Positions 10,846 through 22,607 of a DNA stretch of 64,000 nt are shown here, one piece after another. Under the pieces are notes generated by a model. That model saw only the letters and a program-made list of their open reading frames with translations, ran no database searches and had not been told where the DNA came from. Positions within the stretch are counted from its first letter, which is position 1. Each line of letters starts with the position of its first letter. The position numbers were made by a program, and so were the translations under genes. This DNA is from Sabethes cyaneus (taxonomy: Eukaryota; Arthropoda; Insecta; Diptera; Culicidae), in contig NC_071354.1 of the NCBI RefSeq assembly GCF_943734655.1, positions 41,006,744-41,070,743 of the forward strand, given 5' to 3'.

Positions 10846-11290
10846 GATCTCGGACTCTCTTTCTTATTTTATCATGGTTTGCGACAAGTGTGTTTTTCGA
10901 GTGCTTATTTAGCTAGCATCCACGGTCGTCGCTCTCGATCGTCATTGCAACCCGAACAGTTGACACCGAACACTTACTAGGGTCCGCACTTGCCTCTCAC
11001 GTGTGAAGCGGGGGCATAGGATGAAGAAGAAAAGAAGTAGTTAAGCAGATGTTGACAGCTCACGAGCTGCCGGTTTAGTGAGCGGGCTGCGCAGAACGAC
11101 GCTACTAGACTGTTTGCTCGCGAGTGTGCCGGTAGCAGAAAGCCGGCAGCACTCAGTACCAGCGATTGTTTGTCGTACGCTTGCAACAGTAGAGTAAGCG
11201 TTGGATGATATGCTTCTCACACTCGCTACGGGTACGGGTAGGCATAGCGCATAGTTAGTATCTTGCGCGATTTGCAACATTGCCCGGGAC
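10846..11290 (+). repeat. dispersed repeat family A, copy 1 (possible solo LTR)
   Basis: Aligns with copies at 45.77-46.13 kb and 54.89-55.97 kb. Shared words include CGGACTCTC, GCGACAAGT, CTCGATCGTCATTGCAA, GTGTGAAGYGRGGGC, GAGCTGNYGGTTTNGTGAGCGGGCTGYGCAGA, CGTACGCTTGC and GATTTGCAACATTGCC. Non-coding. The more complete third copy starts TGTTGCAA and ends TTGCAACA, which would suit an LTR. Confidence 0.65.
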
Positions 11291-14200
11291 ACAGCGATCA
11301 TTGATGGATTTCCAAGTGTTTACCGATCCATTTGTGTGTGATCCATTTACCGATCCATGGAATTTCACCGTCTAGCGTCTATATGTCGTTGAACAAAAAA
11401 AAACGACCATTCGTATCCTTGCATTGCTTACTAACTACACATATTTTTGTACTTATTTTTAAATTAAAAAATTATCGCAACATGCTTAGAAAGTTTTATT
11501 TGCGATACTTTCAACCCGAGCTGTTTCGTACATACTACGAAATGGATTTTCAGCGTATCATCCATGTTACGTTGACACCGTCGAACCGCACATAGGTACT
11601 CACACATTCAGCAGGTGATCGAAATACACTTCACCCTGCTGGTATGGTTTCGCTTTCGTTTCCGATTGAAGGTAGAGAAGCATAAGGAGCTACGTAGGCA
11701 AAGACTGAAAACAAAGGAAATGGGAAAAATAAGCGATACAAGCAATGATGCGTGTCCTGTATCCTATTGGTGTTTCCTTCCATTAGGTAGGGTATCATGA
11801 TATTTCGACTATTTATCGCACGCAGTCGCGATGATGGAGGGGTTTCCGTCTATCACACTGCCGCTTATGTGGTGAGCTGTAATCAGACGCTGACGGATGA
11901 TACAACTATCAAATTATTTGCATGAAATCCATTACACCTTTCATTTATGATGGAGGCGCTTTATATTGCATCCAAAAAGTGTCCAACAACCAATGAAAAG
12001 AATCGTGATGGCTTCCAATCGAAAGTTTGTCTCAAGTGCCGTCATCGATGACCGTAACATCATTTTTCTTGTTTTCCCCTTTCGATAGAAAAACTGATTT
12101 TCCGTTTTTTTGAAAGCAAATTTCCACTTGAGCTAACAAAGACTTTATGTTCCGGAATATGGAAGCACCCGGTACGATTGTTTTGCGTAGCACTGATGCG
12201 TGCCCGAGTTGACCCAAAAAACAACGTTCGAATGTTCGAATTCAAAAGCCGAAGAAGGAGGACACCTGAGCCGTTCCAGCCAACCCACTCCGCCTACGAC
12301 GGTATGGTATGGTATCTATCTATCGGTTGGTTCGGTAGGTACATTGTGTGAAAGTGTGGGCTCACTTGAGTGTGCCTCAAGATGTTTATTGATTTTGGAT
12401 TATGTGATTGAGTGGCTGTTTTCACATTCGATTGGGTTGTTTTTTCACCTTACGCTGTGATTTTCTAGTCAAAAGAAAGGGAGGGATTTATATTATTTTC
12501 AAAAGAAAATTTCTTCGTCATCTGTTTATTTGCTTATGGATGGAACAGATTGTTTTTATCATTTGATTTAAAACGCTGTTGGGTTTCTGTTTTTGGATGA
12601 TGTAAACTATGAAGAAAGAAAAAAATTCTAACACTCTTATCTTACTGTCGTACACAGGCCTGCCGACCGAAATCGATAACAAATTTAATGGTAGCACATG
12701 CCGCGAGCAGGTGGAAAATTGATTTCACTGCACTTTGGGCTTGCGCCGCTATCACTGACTTCCCACCTGAAGCAACGTTCCACTTACCAGGGTAAGTGAG
12801 GCATAAAAAATCAATTGCTGGGCCGCCTAGTCTCGTCGTACGAGCAAAAGTGCCAGCCAGGTCCTTTCGCCTTCACCACCACCACTTTCAAACGCTGTGG
12901 CTTCAGGAGCGACCCACCTTCAGACGCACTTGGCCGGGGAATTTCGAAAGTAAAGGTACAACAATATCGCACCGTGTCAATCTTTCCGACTGAATGCGTG
13001 CCGGAATATGAACTTTTTTTTTCGGGGAAGGAAGAAGAACAATAAAGAAGAGCGCACTGGGCTCAGTTGCTTGTTCCGACCAGCCGAGGCAGCCGATCCG
13101 CCGCCGTATGTGGGGGAAATTAGATCGGTCGCTTTGATTAGGCCGGGTGACGTGCGTGCCTGTACGTACGTATGAGCGAATATAGAGAAACCATTTTTTC
13201 CGACTAAGGAAAAGTTCATTTCCCGCAAAACACTCCTGCTTTCCGTCGAGAGGGTTCCTCGCGAGAAGTTCTTTGTGTGAAAACGAATTTGGTTTTGATT
13301 TATGGCCTCGTTTCGCTAATGGAATGCCGAAGCATTTTTATAAATGAGACAATCTGGCAAGGCGACGAGGGCATATCTATACCGAAAGAAATAGATGTAC
13401 ACATTTTCAATTTGCCGCTTCGTAATAAAAACAAATCACTGATATGAATGATCTATAGGGCAGCTCGATAGCGAATGCGAGCGCATTTGGGTTACAGATC
13501 CATAATTCCAATCTTTAATTGGAAAATCGTCTCTCTAAGTAAATATTTTACAACCTAATTTTTTACGCCAACAAAAATTCATATCTTCATCCCGAACGGA
13601 CCTCGATAGAAAAAAAACGGGGGAGGAATTCTGGGAAAAACAAGCTCATTCAATCTCATTCCAGAACGACGAGTGAGTGGTCTGAGGCCGAAGAACGACA
13701 AACAAAAATTTAATTGAAAATTCTCTCGCCTCTGTTTTATTCGCTTGGCCCCGACCTGAGTGGATCTTATCTTTTGTTTCATGGTTACTTCCGTCTTGTT
13801 GGTCGGTCGGTCGGTGGTTGTGCTATCTCCGTTCTAGTAAGACGTAGTAGAAAAACGTCGAACCTTGCTAGTCAGTACTAGCAACCGAATGGCTGCTGTT
13901 TGTTTTTTTTTTTGCTCGAATGTCCTGCTAATTTAAACTCTGAGTAAATTCACTCAAATAAACATCCTGAATTTACTGTTCACATTGGCAGATTAAAATT
14001 GATTTTCATGATTACTTTTTATCTGTTATGTTTGCTTTCAACTGTACTTTATAAATTAAATTTTGATTTGCTTTTTACCTAAATAATTTCCACCCGCCAA
14101 AAAAAAAGAACTTTAGTTTATCTATAAATAAATCTCAAATTACAAATTTGCAAGGCCGGATCGAATCCGAATCAGTCGTTCGCATACCATCCCGTGGCAA

Positions 14201-15697
14201 AAGAAAATTGCTACATGGAACGGAATTTATCAATTTTATCTCGCCTTCTGTATCAACATTTGGCACTTACCCGCGATGCAGGGCAACCCAACAACGCAAC
14301 GGGACGGCAGGCAGGTCGGAACCAGGGAAGGCAAGCAAAAGTTCAATTGTTTCGATATTCGATCTACAAATTGGCAATCGAGAATTGCTTTCGATTTGGC
14401 GAAACACGCAGCAGGGGAACGCAGACATCCCTCCAAGAAGTTGCTTTTTATGCAACAGAAAACAAAAAACAAAAAATCCAGCGAAATCGACACTTCAGCG
14501 AGGGGATTCAATCTTCCTTCAGGAACGATTACTAATTTATGATTGGCACATGACGAGTGAGTGTGAGCTGTGTGCGGTACGACGGCTGCCCCGGTAATTG
14601 ACATTCGATTCGGATAAAAGTGCGTTATTATTGCTTTGTGTTTTCAATTTTCGTTTCCTGTAATCCCCGGGTGTCCCCGGGCAAAGGAGTCGGTCTCTGT
14701 TCGGTGGATGAACCCGGGGACGAACCCGGGAGGGTTGTTATTTGCTGGGCGTGATCGGAACGAGAGCGAGAGGCTAGCGCAAATTCTGACAGACGATTTG
14801 CATAAATTTCACACTACACAAGAAAGGAAAAAGTTTTTCCCGAAAATCCGATAAGCTGTTGCATGCCAGCTGACGTTAGGCCGTGGATTCTCTCAGCTCA
14901 GCAGCAAAAGGGACGGACAGAGGAAAATTTCAATCACATTTCGACGTTTGAAACCTAATCCAACGGCCGGGATGATGGGGTGTGCGGTCTTAGATAGATA
15001 AAAAGAAGAAGGAATACAGACAAAAATTGAAACTAGCGAGGATATCCTCACAATTTTATTGTTAAGAATTGATATCGCTGATATTTGGTTGATTTTATTG
15101 AATTTAAAATTATTTTTATTTTCTAAGGGTGAAATACGAAATGCATGGCCACAATTCGGTGAAATCAAGAACGCACGTGAGCGAACTTTGCACATCTACG
15201 AACTTTTACAAATTCAATGCAGGAAAAGGGGAAGACGGTGAATTGACTGATTTTCGTTTCCGTTGATTCTAAAACGTGATGCTAATTTCAACGACCTAAG
15301 GCAAGTACGTTGCTGAACTTCTCCCATTCAAAGAACAATTGAAGCAACTCACTCAAGCGAATTCCGTTCGAAGCAACTTCCATAGTGGTGGATTGCGTTT
15401 AAGATTGAAATAGTTATTCACGCTGCAATAAACTACGTTTTGTGATAATTCAGGAGTAAGAGCATTTTGCTTGTTTAACCAACTGAAAGTCACCCGATAC
15501 TTTGTCACTTTCATACATACTAGAGAATGCAGGTCTATTTGCATCACCGCAGATGTTTCAATCCTAAACAAAATTGGTTATTTTTGGATGCACTACAAAT
15601 TACTAAAATAAATAAAAATCATAGCGTTTGATACGGATTCGAGACGGTAACTTTGCTTACGAAAGACATACGTGCATTTGCCTTATTTGAATGAAAG
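11291..15697. other. no supportable gene; probably single-copy non-coding DNA
   Basis: About 4.4 kb without recognised coding or transposon signatures. The moderately GC-rich stretches at 12.66-13.25 kb and 14.15-14.86 kb have open frames on both strands that overlap each other, which argues against any one of them. Unannotated untranslated exons or regulatory DNA cannot be excluded. Confidence 0.35.
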
Positions 15698-15772
15698 GTG
15701 TTGCGGACTATTTTTGACGGAGTACAAACGGATAGCGAAGAGTGGCGTAGGTGTTTGAACCACGAGTTTCAG
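15698..15772 (+). pseudogene. LINE C-terminal fragment
   Basis: Twenty-five codons read VLRTIFDGVQTDSEEWRRCL followed by NHEFQ. This matches the VLRTIFGGVQxxxxWRRRMNHEL block of insect non-LTR retrotransposon ORF2 C-termini, the same block seen at about 52.7 kb. Sequence similarity ends on both sides, so it is a short relic. Confidence 0.55.
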
Positions 15773-15862
15773 CCACTACACTCTTCAAGAACCTCATCGG
15801 CACCAGTAACAGAGGGTCCAACGTGCTAAGGTGATGCCGACTTGCGTGTGTTAAGAGTAGTC

Positions 15863-15960
15863 CAGGACCCAGTACAGTGCACAGCGGTGCAAAAGGGCGA
15901 AAAGTGGAACTTTTTTTCAAGTTTCTTTTGCTTTCATTTTATCATTTATGGTCTTCAGCA
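15863..15960. repeat. short dispersed repeat shared with 25.55-25.63 kb
   Basis: The words AAAAGGGCGAAAAGTGGAAC and TTTTCATTTTATCATTYA occur in the same order at 25.57-25.63 kb. Identity of the parent element is unknown. Confidence 0.5.
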
Positions 15961-16054
15961 CTTTCGTTCGTATGAATATCCTCCTTAATCTAAAACTGTC
16001 AAAAGTTAGTCATTGCTTACAATAATGAAAATAAAAGACAAACTATTTTGTGTT

Positions 16055-17345
16055 AGGATATATAGACATAGTTTCTTCAGCAAAGTTGTAAATAATGTAA
16101 AAATAAGCAACTTTGCTCAAGAAATAAAATGTCTATCTTTATCGAGTGCTGCACTATAGGGCATATCCCAAGTAACAATTCCAAGTTTTATTACGTTCCT
16201 ATAGTGGTTTTCATGACCAATTTCATAAAACCGCCAATAAAACTATGAGCTCCACCAGAACTTTCTGATGACCGCTATAAAACTGCTTTCTGACCAAGTG
16301 GCCCACTCCTCAGAATGTTTTCATAACCGCTATAAGAATCAGGTTATAAGCTCAAGTAGTCGTATCACGGTCTGCTCAAAGCAGCAATAAAACCGACTAA
16401 GCTTTCGCTGCTTGACAGCCATCGCCATAATTTAAAAAAGCTTTTCGCTTTTCGCATTTCACTTTTCGTATTTCGCTTTTCGCTTTTATGGCAAAAGCTA
16501 AATAAGTTCACTAGCTTTGTCAACTTGAAAATATATCCGTGAGAAGAAAAGTTTAGGTTTTACTGACATATCATTTTGAACGATTTGGTTTATAGAGAAT
16601 AAAAGATCCCATAGAATATTTATTAAATTTTAAGCAATTTCTTTGGCTTGCAGCATGTGCGCATTTAATTTCATCGTGCATATTGATATGATAGGTCGAT
16701 AAAATGAGCGCACCACCAGCAGCACCAGTTTTTCTTAGTTGCATTTTAAAAGAATACAATGTTCTAGGCAATTACCGAAGCACTCAAAATACACGTTTCT
16801 GCAGAAGACCGCCAATCTCTTGGACCTTTACTTGCTAAGTTATCGCATATTCAAGCTTTAAATTTCCATAGCTTCGCTTGAGCCCATGGGGTAAAATGGG
16901 GCAAGCGGATTTATGAAATCATCTTAAAGCTTAAGTCAAGTACTATAAACTTGTATGGGTTTCGCTTGTCCCCAACCACCCAAATAGGAGTATGGCAAGC
17001 ATACGTTTTATGTGTTTCGCGTTCGCTGTAGGTTCGATACACGCCCATTCTTTGTGTTTATATATAGACACATGGTTTCTTCGGCAAAGTTATGGAAAAT
17101 ATAAAGGCAAACAACTTTGCTAAAGAAATGACATTTGTATCTCTATCGAGTGCAGAGCTACAGATCATTTTCCTAGGAAATTCTTTAAAAATTAGTTTTT
17201 CATACTTAGCTTAAGTTGGTTGCATTTTACAAGAATATATGGTTCTTGGCGATTATTAAAGGACTCAGAATAAACGTTTTTGCAGAAGGTTGCAAATCTC
17301 TAAATCCTTTCCTTACAAAGTTATTGCTTTTGGCTCGTGAAGTTT
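16055..17345. repeat. two-fold diverged repeat with TTTCTTCRGCAAAGTT hairpins
   Basis: Two modules occur twice in the same order. The first carries GTTTCTTCAGCAAAGTT ... AACTTTGCTCAAGAAAT (16065-16130) and GTTTCTTCGGCAAAGTT ... AACTTTGCTAAAGAAAT (17075-17130), each an inverted pair that can fold. The second, AGTTGCATTTTAAAAGAATA ... ACGTTTYTGCAGAAG (16735-16850), recurs at 17215-17340. This is probably an old interspersed repeat. The stretch 16.17-16.43 kb between them contains repeated words such as ACCGCTATAAAA. Confidence 0.6.
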
Positions 17346-17727
17346 AGGAAAAATAAAGCTTAAATAATTAACTAATTAACTATATTCCGAAATTTCAGAG
17401 CACTGGGAATGATACAGCTTTTTGGAGAATTATTTGAATATGAGATTTGTGTGACAACTTCCCATATTTTTCATTCAACGCAATTTTCGAAAAACGGTTT
17501 TTAATCGTATCCTGTTAGGTATTTGCTTAGAAAGAAAACGTGATTTGGTATTCAAATGGTTATAGATTAACACCTTACTTTGCCGATTGACGAAAATCAA
17601 GTACACTCTAAAATATATTTACTTCAAATCTCAAAATAGTAACGCACCTGTGACTTTGCATTTTCAAAGTTGAGCATCTTTTTTTGGGAACGGAAGGTAA
17701 CCGTCATTTTTTCATATTTTATGTAGA

Positions 17728-20106
17728 ACTAGCTGACCCGACAAACTTCGTATTGCCACAAATTAACCTGTGTTGTACATAAATCATGAATCTCGGATGA
17801 TCTTTGTCACAATCTCGAGTTTTGCAAGCCCCCCAGTGGGCGGCGCTTCCGACGGCGGATCACCGGCAACACTCGCGACCGTCTCGTCCTGAATCTAGTG
17901 TTACTATAGATAGTTTTTGTGGTCTTGTATTGACTAATGTTTTATGGAAGAGTCTCGAATTTCTCGAGTTCGATTAGTTTTTGAGTTTCGCACAAATTTC
18001 TGTTTTATTTGTATGAGAGTCCATATCCCCCTACCACAGGGGTGAGAGGTCTCTAACTATCGTAAAATAAATTCAAGACTCCAAAATCTCCCACATGCCA
18101 AATTTGGTTCCATTTGATTGATTAGTTCTCGAGATAAGAGGAAATTTGCATTTCATTTGTATGGAAGCCCACCCTCTTAAAGGGGAGATGGGCCATAACT
18201 CGCTTTCTAAAGAAGAGAGGGGTCTCAATTCACCATAGAAAAAAATCTTGCGTCCAAAACCACTTACATGTCAAATTTGGTTCCATTTGCTTGATTAGTT
18301 CTCGAGTTATGAGGAAATTTGTTTTTCATTTGTATAGCAGCCCCCCCCCCCCCTCTTAAAGTGAGGAAATCCATAGAAAATATACCATAGAAAATATTCT
18401 TGCCTACAAAAACACCCACATGATAAATTTGGTTCCATTTGCTTGATTAGTTCTAGAGTTATGAGGAAATTTGTATTTCGTTTGTATGAGAGCCCCCCCT
18501 CTTAAAAAGGTAAGGGGTCCTAATTCATCATAGAAAAAATGGTTGCCTCCAAAAACACCCACATGCCAAATATGGTGCCATTTGCTTGATTAGTTCTCGA
18601 ATTATGAGGAAATTTGTATTTTATTTGTGTAGAAGCACCCCCTCTTAAAGTTGGGAGGGGTCCTAATTCACCATAGAAAATATTTTTGCCTCCAGAAACC
18701 TCCACATGCCAAATTTGGTTCCATTTGCTTGATTAGTTCTCGAGTTATGAGGAAATTTGTATTTCGTTTGTATAGGAGCCCCCCTCTTAAAGTTGGGAGG
18801 GGTCCTAATTCACCATAGAAAATATTCTTGCCCTCGAAAACTTTCACATGCCAAATTTGGTTTCATTTGCTTGATTAGCTCTCGAGTTATGAGGAAATTT
18901 GTATTTCATTTGTATAGGAGCCCCCCCTCATAAAATGGGGTCCATCATAGAAAAAATTTTTGTCTCCAAAAACACCCACGTGTCAAATTTGGTTCCATTT
19001 GCTTGATTAGTTCTCGAGTTATGAGAAAATTTGTATTTCGTTTGTATAGGAGCCCCCCCCCTCTTAAAGTGGGGAGGGGTTCTAATTCACCATAGAAAAT
19101 ATTCATGCCCTAGAAAACTTTCACATGCCAAATTTGGTTCCATTTGCTTGATTAGCTCTCGAGTTATGAGGAAATTTGTATTTCATTTGTATAGGAGCCC
19201 CCCTCCTAAAGTGAGGAGGGGTCCCAATTCATCATAGAAAAAAATTTTGTCTCCAAAAACACCCAAGTGCCAAATTTTGTTCCATTTGCTTGATTAGTTC
19301 TCGAGTTATGAGGAAATTTGTATTTCGTTTGTATAGGAGCCCCCCCTCTTAAAGTAGGGAGGGGTCCTTATTTACCATAGAAAATATTCTTGCCCTCGAA
19401 AACTTTCACATGCCAAATTTTGTTCCATTTGCTTGATTAGTTCTTCAGTTATGAGGAAATTTGTATTTCATGTGTATAGGATCCCCCCCTCCTAAAACGG
19501 GGAGGGGTCCCAATTCATCATAGAAAAAAATTTTGTCTCCAAAAACATTCACATGCCAAATTTGGTTCCATTTGCTTAATTACTTCTCGAGTTATGAGGA
19601 AAATTGTGTTTTTTTGGTACAGGAGCCCCCCCTCTTAAAGTGGGGAGGGGTCCTAATTTACTATAGAAAATATTCTTGCCCTCGAAAACCTTCACATGCC
19701 AAATTTGGTTCCATTTGCTTGATTAGTTCTCGAGTTATGAGGAAATTTGTATGGAAGCCCCCCCCCCTTTTAAAGAGGAGAGGAGTTATAATTTCCCTTA
19801 TAAAGAGGGGAGGGGTCTCAATTTACCATAGAATAAATTCTTGTCACCAAAAACACCCACATGCCAAATTTTGTTCTATTTGCTTGATTAGTTCTCGAGT
19901 TATGCAGAAATTTGTGTTTCATTTGTATGGGAGCCTCCCCTCTTAGTGGGGGGAGGGGTCTCTAACCATCACTAAAACCTTTCCTGGCCCCAAAAACCTC
20001 TACATGCAAATTTTCACGCCGATTGGTTCAGTAGTTTTTGATTCTATAAAGAACATCCCGACAGACAGACAGACAGACAGACAGAAATCCATTTTTATAT
20101 AGTAGA
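17728..20106. mobile_element. interspersed repeat unit carrying a tandem array
   Basis: The left edge AGCTGACCCGACAAACTTCG and the right edge, a (GACA)n tract then AAATCCATTTTTATATAGTA, are words I associate with a widespread insect interspersed repeat, but I cannot name the family. Between them lies a tandem array of about 143-bp monomers. No coding capacity was seen, and the frames within follow the repeat. Confidence 0.55.
18098..20035. repeat. tandem array of about 14 monomers of ~143 bp, partly dimeric
   Basis: Monomers containing CCAAATTTGGTTCCATTTGC, TTGATTAGTTCTCGAGTTAT, GAGGAAATTTGTATTTC and a CCCCCCTCTTAAAGTGGGGA tract begin near 18098, 18271, 18423, 18566, 18709, 18851, 18983, 19128, 19270, 19413, 19556, 19699, 19864 and 20007 (last one divergent). 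From about 18.8 to 19.75 kb the monomers alternate. One type has ACCATAGAAAATATTCTTGC plus CCTCGAAAACTTTCACATG; the other has ATCATAGAAAAAAATTTTGT plus CTCCAAAAACACCCA. That makes a higher-order unit of about 286 bp. The C-run and G-run in each monomer can pair as a hairpin. Confidence 0.9.
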
Positions 20107-20269
20107 TTTAGTCTACTTTCCAAAAATCACATCTAATTTTGCGCAGATTTGCGCAAAGACTAAAAATATTGAATTTTATTGAACCATGTGTTTTTAGGCA
20201 ATTCCGCTTTGTAATAATAGCGCATAATCGGTTCAGCCATATCCGAGAAACAGGCGATAGAAAATGAGC

Positions 20270-20372
20270 TGCACACACACACACATACACCTGTGTGTGT
20301 GCGTGTCTGTGTGTGCACGTGTGTGTGAACGTGTGTGCATGTGTGTGTGTGCACGTGTGTGTGTGTGTGACT
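20270..20372. repeat. (CA)n / (TG)n compound microsatellite
   Basis: A short CA run is followed by about 90 bp of TG-rich repeat broken by CG and CA steps. The neighbouring CA and TG runs can fold back on each other. Cys/Val or His/Thr frames across it are artefacts. Confidence 0.9.
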
Positions 20373-20740
20373 GCAATGATGTTTCGTCTCTGCGGTCATC
20401 TTTGTTTCCAGAAAGTAACAGTATACAGGAATCCCCCGAATAACGTGATGGGTGGTGCTGTAAGCCCATCGCGATATCTCAGCGGTCCATTGCACTATGG
20501 GGGATTTCCATACAAGCAGGCGGACAAAAATATTTTCGAATTCCTTTTAGGATTTTTTATGTTTTCCTAGTTTGTATGATTAAAATATCTTCTTAGAGTA
20601 CATTTGCAAACATTTCACGAACATATTTTCAAAAGGGTTTAACTTTTTGCCTTCGTCATATGCAAAAAAATAATATATGACTTTATAGGTATATCAATTT
20701 TGTTGATTTTTTCGGTGAAAATAAAAACTATGATGCTTTC

Positions 20741-20771
20741 AGCGGACGTTTCGACTTACTATCCTTCAGCC
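20741..20771 (-). ncRNA. possible decayed hammerhead-ribozyme motif of a Penelope-like relic
   Basis: The minus strand reads CTGAAGG, then ATAGTAAGT, then CGAAACGTC. The CTGAAG and GAAAC-GTC elements are those of hammerhead motifs in Penelope-like elements, but the helix I and II complements are poor. The neighbouring upstream words (GACGACGCAGTG) resemble, weakly, the 3' region of the Penelope copies at 33.8-38.3 kb. Probably non-functional if real. Confidence 0.3.
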
Positions 20772-21164
20772 ATTGACTACTCATTAAACATCTATTCTCA
20801 CTGCGTCGTCCTCTATATATAAAATTCACGGTGACGAACTCTAACAATAAATATATGACTTTGTAAAATCGCCATTTTATGATCAATTTTCAACCGATTT
20901 TCGATCTGTTTTTGCATTAAGACTGTAAATCTTGTCTTCAAATGTATAAATGTTTTTTTTTGTATTGGACAAGATGGCGGTTATAAAATGTTAAAAGTCC
21001 CTTATTCCTTAAAATTTCAAAATCGGCTTTTCGGCTCAATTATTTTTTTCCCAGTGGCCAAACTCAAAAAAATTTGGTTTTTAGTTGAAACTCATCAAAA
21101 AAATCATAAAAGGAACCCAGAACAGAAGAAAAATTGCCGCACGGTAGAAGACCTGACTTTTTAG

Positions 21165-21450
21165 CAAAACCCAAAGGGCCGAGTGTCATTCACTGTTTAA
21201 CCCAGGTCGATGAGATCGACAAATGTCTGATTATATGTATGTATGTATGTATGAATTTATATACACGTATGAGTTTCTATATATGCGTTTGAGTAATCAA
21301 TTGTCCAACGTTTTCTCGGAGATGGCGCAAACAAATGTCACACAATATATTTCATTTGCAAAATACTTTTGTCCCATATAAACTTTGTAAGATTTACCGA
21401 AATTGGTCCATAAGTTCAACAGATCTAGAAGATAGATCTTAAAATAGGCC
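21165..21450. repeat. dispersed repeat family B, copy 1, with (TATG)n
   Basis: Shares the plan of 28.0-28.3 kb: a GCCGAGTGTCAT-like start, then a short tetranucleotide or TG run, then CTCGGAGATGGC (CTCGAAGATGGC at 28.1 kb), then a 'fallen' AT-rich body. Non-coding; parent element unknown. Confidence 0.45.
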
Positions 21451-21708
21451 ATAGGTCTAAGAATTCAGCCCACTCAATTGGATTGGAATTTTAAATTTTT
21501 GAAGACGTTTCTTCGATGAACTTAGCAGGAGGGGAGCATGTTTTCTTCATAGTTCCAATAATGTCGTAAGTAGGAAATCTCGATGGAGACTCCCTCTGAA
21601 TTATTTCATATTGAAATTTGCTTAACCCAGTTTCTAAATATGATTACACTAAATCCTTCTTCTGTTGACATCATTTCACGTTGATCACGTTATCTGAGCG
21701 CGCGCGTT

Positions 21709-21886
<178 letters not shown>

Positions 21887-22607
21887 TATTCGCTGGAAAT
21901 ATATTTAGTCTTGAAATCTCTCATAGTGACTAGAAATTTTTAAAACACTATATTTCGCAGAGTGGCGCATGGTGGCACGTAATTCTTTCATAATTTGGTA
22001 GTATATACCTGAGACTGAACCCAGAATGTGGAATTAACCTGGAGATATCTGGAGAAAAAAAGTTCTCGTCTAACAAAGCAGGAAATTCTCTTATTTTTCC
22101 ATGTTTTTCTTCTTCTCATTCTTTTTATGATTATTATTTTTACTCTAGCTGACTAAACCATTTGTTTTTCGAAAAGCTCAATTCATTGCCTTTCTAATGC
22201 TATATAATACATAAGATTTAACTTTGAAAATAGTGTTCAAAAATTGATTTGAAACCAAACGTGTTTTAATGGCAAAAAGCATATATGTCATAGCGTTTTT
22301 CAACTTTGACAGCCTCTATCTCAGAAACAACATCGTATAGAGACTTGCTATTTTGGATTTTTCTTAATTGAAGTGTTTACTATCAATAGAAAATTTCATT
22401 AAAAGGATTAGTGAAAACCAGTTTTCTGATTTTTGTCCGCCTGATATCTCATAGTGCATTGACCAATGAAGTTGATTTTTGGTAGTTGACTAGGTTGTAC
22501 CACATGCTAACAATGTACCAAAAATCAACTTTATTGGTTAATGGACCTCTAAGAAATCGCCATGGGCGTACACCACCACCCACCGCGTTATTCGGGGGAC
22601 TGCTGTA

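Noticed and set aside
14148..14604. Overlapping frames of 113-149 codons on plus and 122 codons on minus
   Set aside because: Mutually overlapping, no shared motif, no splice or start context that favours one.
18098..20035. Regular direct repeats that might be taken for a CRISPR array
   Set aside because: The ~143-bp units are contiguous and related over their whole length, without unique spacers, and the DNA is eukaryotic.
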